A stretch of DNA of 6,112 bases from Planctomycetota bacterium (GTDB lineage Bacteria > Planctomycetota > Phycisphaerae > FEN-1346 > JAACEH01), in the NCBI GenBank assembly GCA_016935955.1, contig JAFGPY010000412.1:1-6112 (forward strand). Reading direction: 5' to 3'. The notes under the pieces are model-generated. The model saw only the letters and a list, made by a program, of their open reading frames with translations. It was not told where the DNA came from and ran no database searches. Position numbers and translations under genes: made by a program. Of the stretch, positions 5,939-6,112 are shown one piece after another (the first letter of the stretch is position 1; every line of letters begins with the position of its first letter).

Positions 5939-6000
5939 AGGGCCTTCCGCCCTCTCAGGAAACAGCGCGACCGAGGCAGCCCGAAGCCACCTCGGTCGCG
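5939..6000. other. Two further hairpins after the terminator
   Basis: AGGGC-cttcc-GCCCT (5939-5953) is followed by a perfect 11-bp stem, CGCGACCGAGG (5966-5976) with CCTCGGTCGCG (5990-6000), around a 13-base loop. Neither has a plus-strand U-tract. The larger one could be a minus-strand or bidirectional terminator for a gene beyond the right edge, a repeat element, or the leader of the next gene. The rest, to 6112, shows no convincing gene. Confidence 0.45.
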
Positions 6001-6112
6001 AACGTTTGCAGGTATTCCGGCGACGCGACTAGAGCGGTTTGCACAATCACGTGGCGTATCCACAGTTTTGAAAGAAGCCTCGGCAATCGCTGAGGGTGAT
6101 CCGGTCGAGGCC

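Noticed and set aside
5818..6063. 81-residue minus-strand ORF at the right end
   Set aside because: It runs through the terminator and hairpin DNA, has no ribosome binding site, and has no recognisable features. Both strands are open in the same register, as expected by chance at this GC content.
6056..6064. GTATCCACA, one base from the DnaA box TTATCCACA
   Set aside because: It is a single copy with no cluster, AT-rich unwinding region or dnaA/dnaN neighbour, so not evidence of an origin.
5897..6112. Plus-strand ORF from ATG 5897 open to the right edge (72 codons)
   Set aside because: Its start lies inside the terminator stem and the first half is Pro/Ser/Arg-rich. The last 25 codons look more protein-like (LERFAQSRGVSTVLKEAS), so a gene entering from here is not excluded, but the evidence is too weak.

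Overview
The window is GC-rich coding DNA with short AT-richer intergenic pockets. Protein style suggests a planctomycete, perhaps of the Phycisphaerae: a large protein like uncharacterised secreted proteins of Planctomycetes and Bacteroidetes, a compact aldo/keto reductase, and a ParA-type ATPase. This is judged from recall and composition, not from a search.

Layout. (1) 1-1311, plus: the 3' part of an uncharacterised, probably exported protein, cut by the left edge. (2) 1316-1404: an 89-bp imperfect palindrome between two convergent genes. It is built from two inverted hairpin modules that share a TGTAGC head and a CCCTCGG loop, like a REP doublet (REPIN). (3) 1481-2353, minus: an aldo/keto reductase with an intact catalytic tetrad, a good ribosome binding site and a consensus TATAAT -10 box about 110 bp upstream. 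(4) 2354-2959: a roughly 600-bp divergent intergenic region with poly-T tracts, a strong hairpin, two doubtful mini-ORFs and a 10-bp direct repeat. (5) 2960-4108, plus: a ParA/MinD-type ATPase carrying a C-terminal glycogen-binding module of the CBM48/AMPK-beta type. (6) 4179-5825, plus: a 548-residue protein with a P-loop-less MinD/FlhG-like fold, a proline-rich linker, a degenerate PD-(D/E)XK-like domain and an acidic tail. (7) 5826-6112: a strong intrinsic terminator and further hairpins, with no convincing gene.

The candidate undescribed system is the two-gene unit at 2960-5825. ParA-family ATPases position cargo such as plasmids, chromosomes, carboxysomes or chemotaxis arrays. Here the ATPase itself carries a module that in AMPK and related proteins binds glycogen, and the ligand-contacting positions are kept. 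Its neighbour looks like a catalytically dead relative with a basic N-terminus that could act as partner or regulator. One hypothesis is a device that positions or segregates glycogen (alpha-glucan) granules, or couples glycogen status to cell organisation. The fold assignments for the second gene and the cargo idea are inference.
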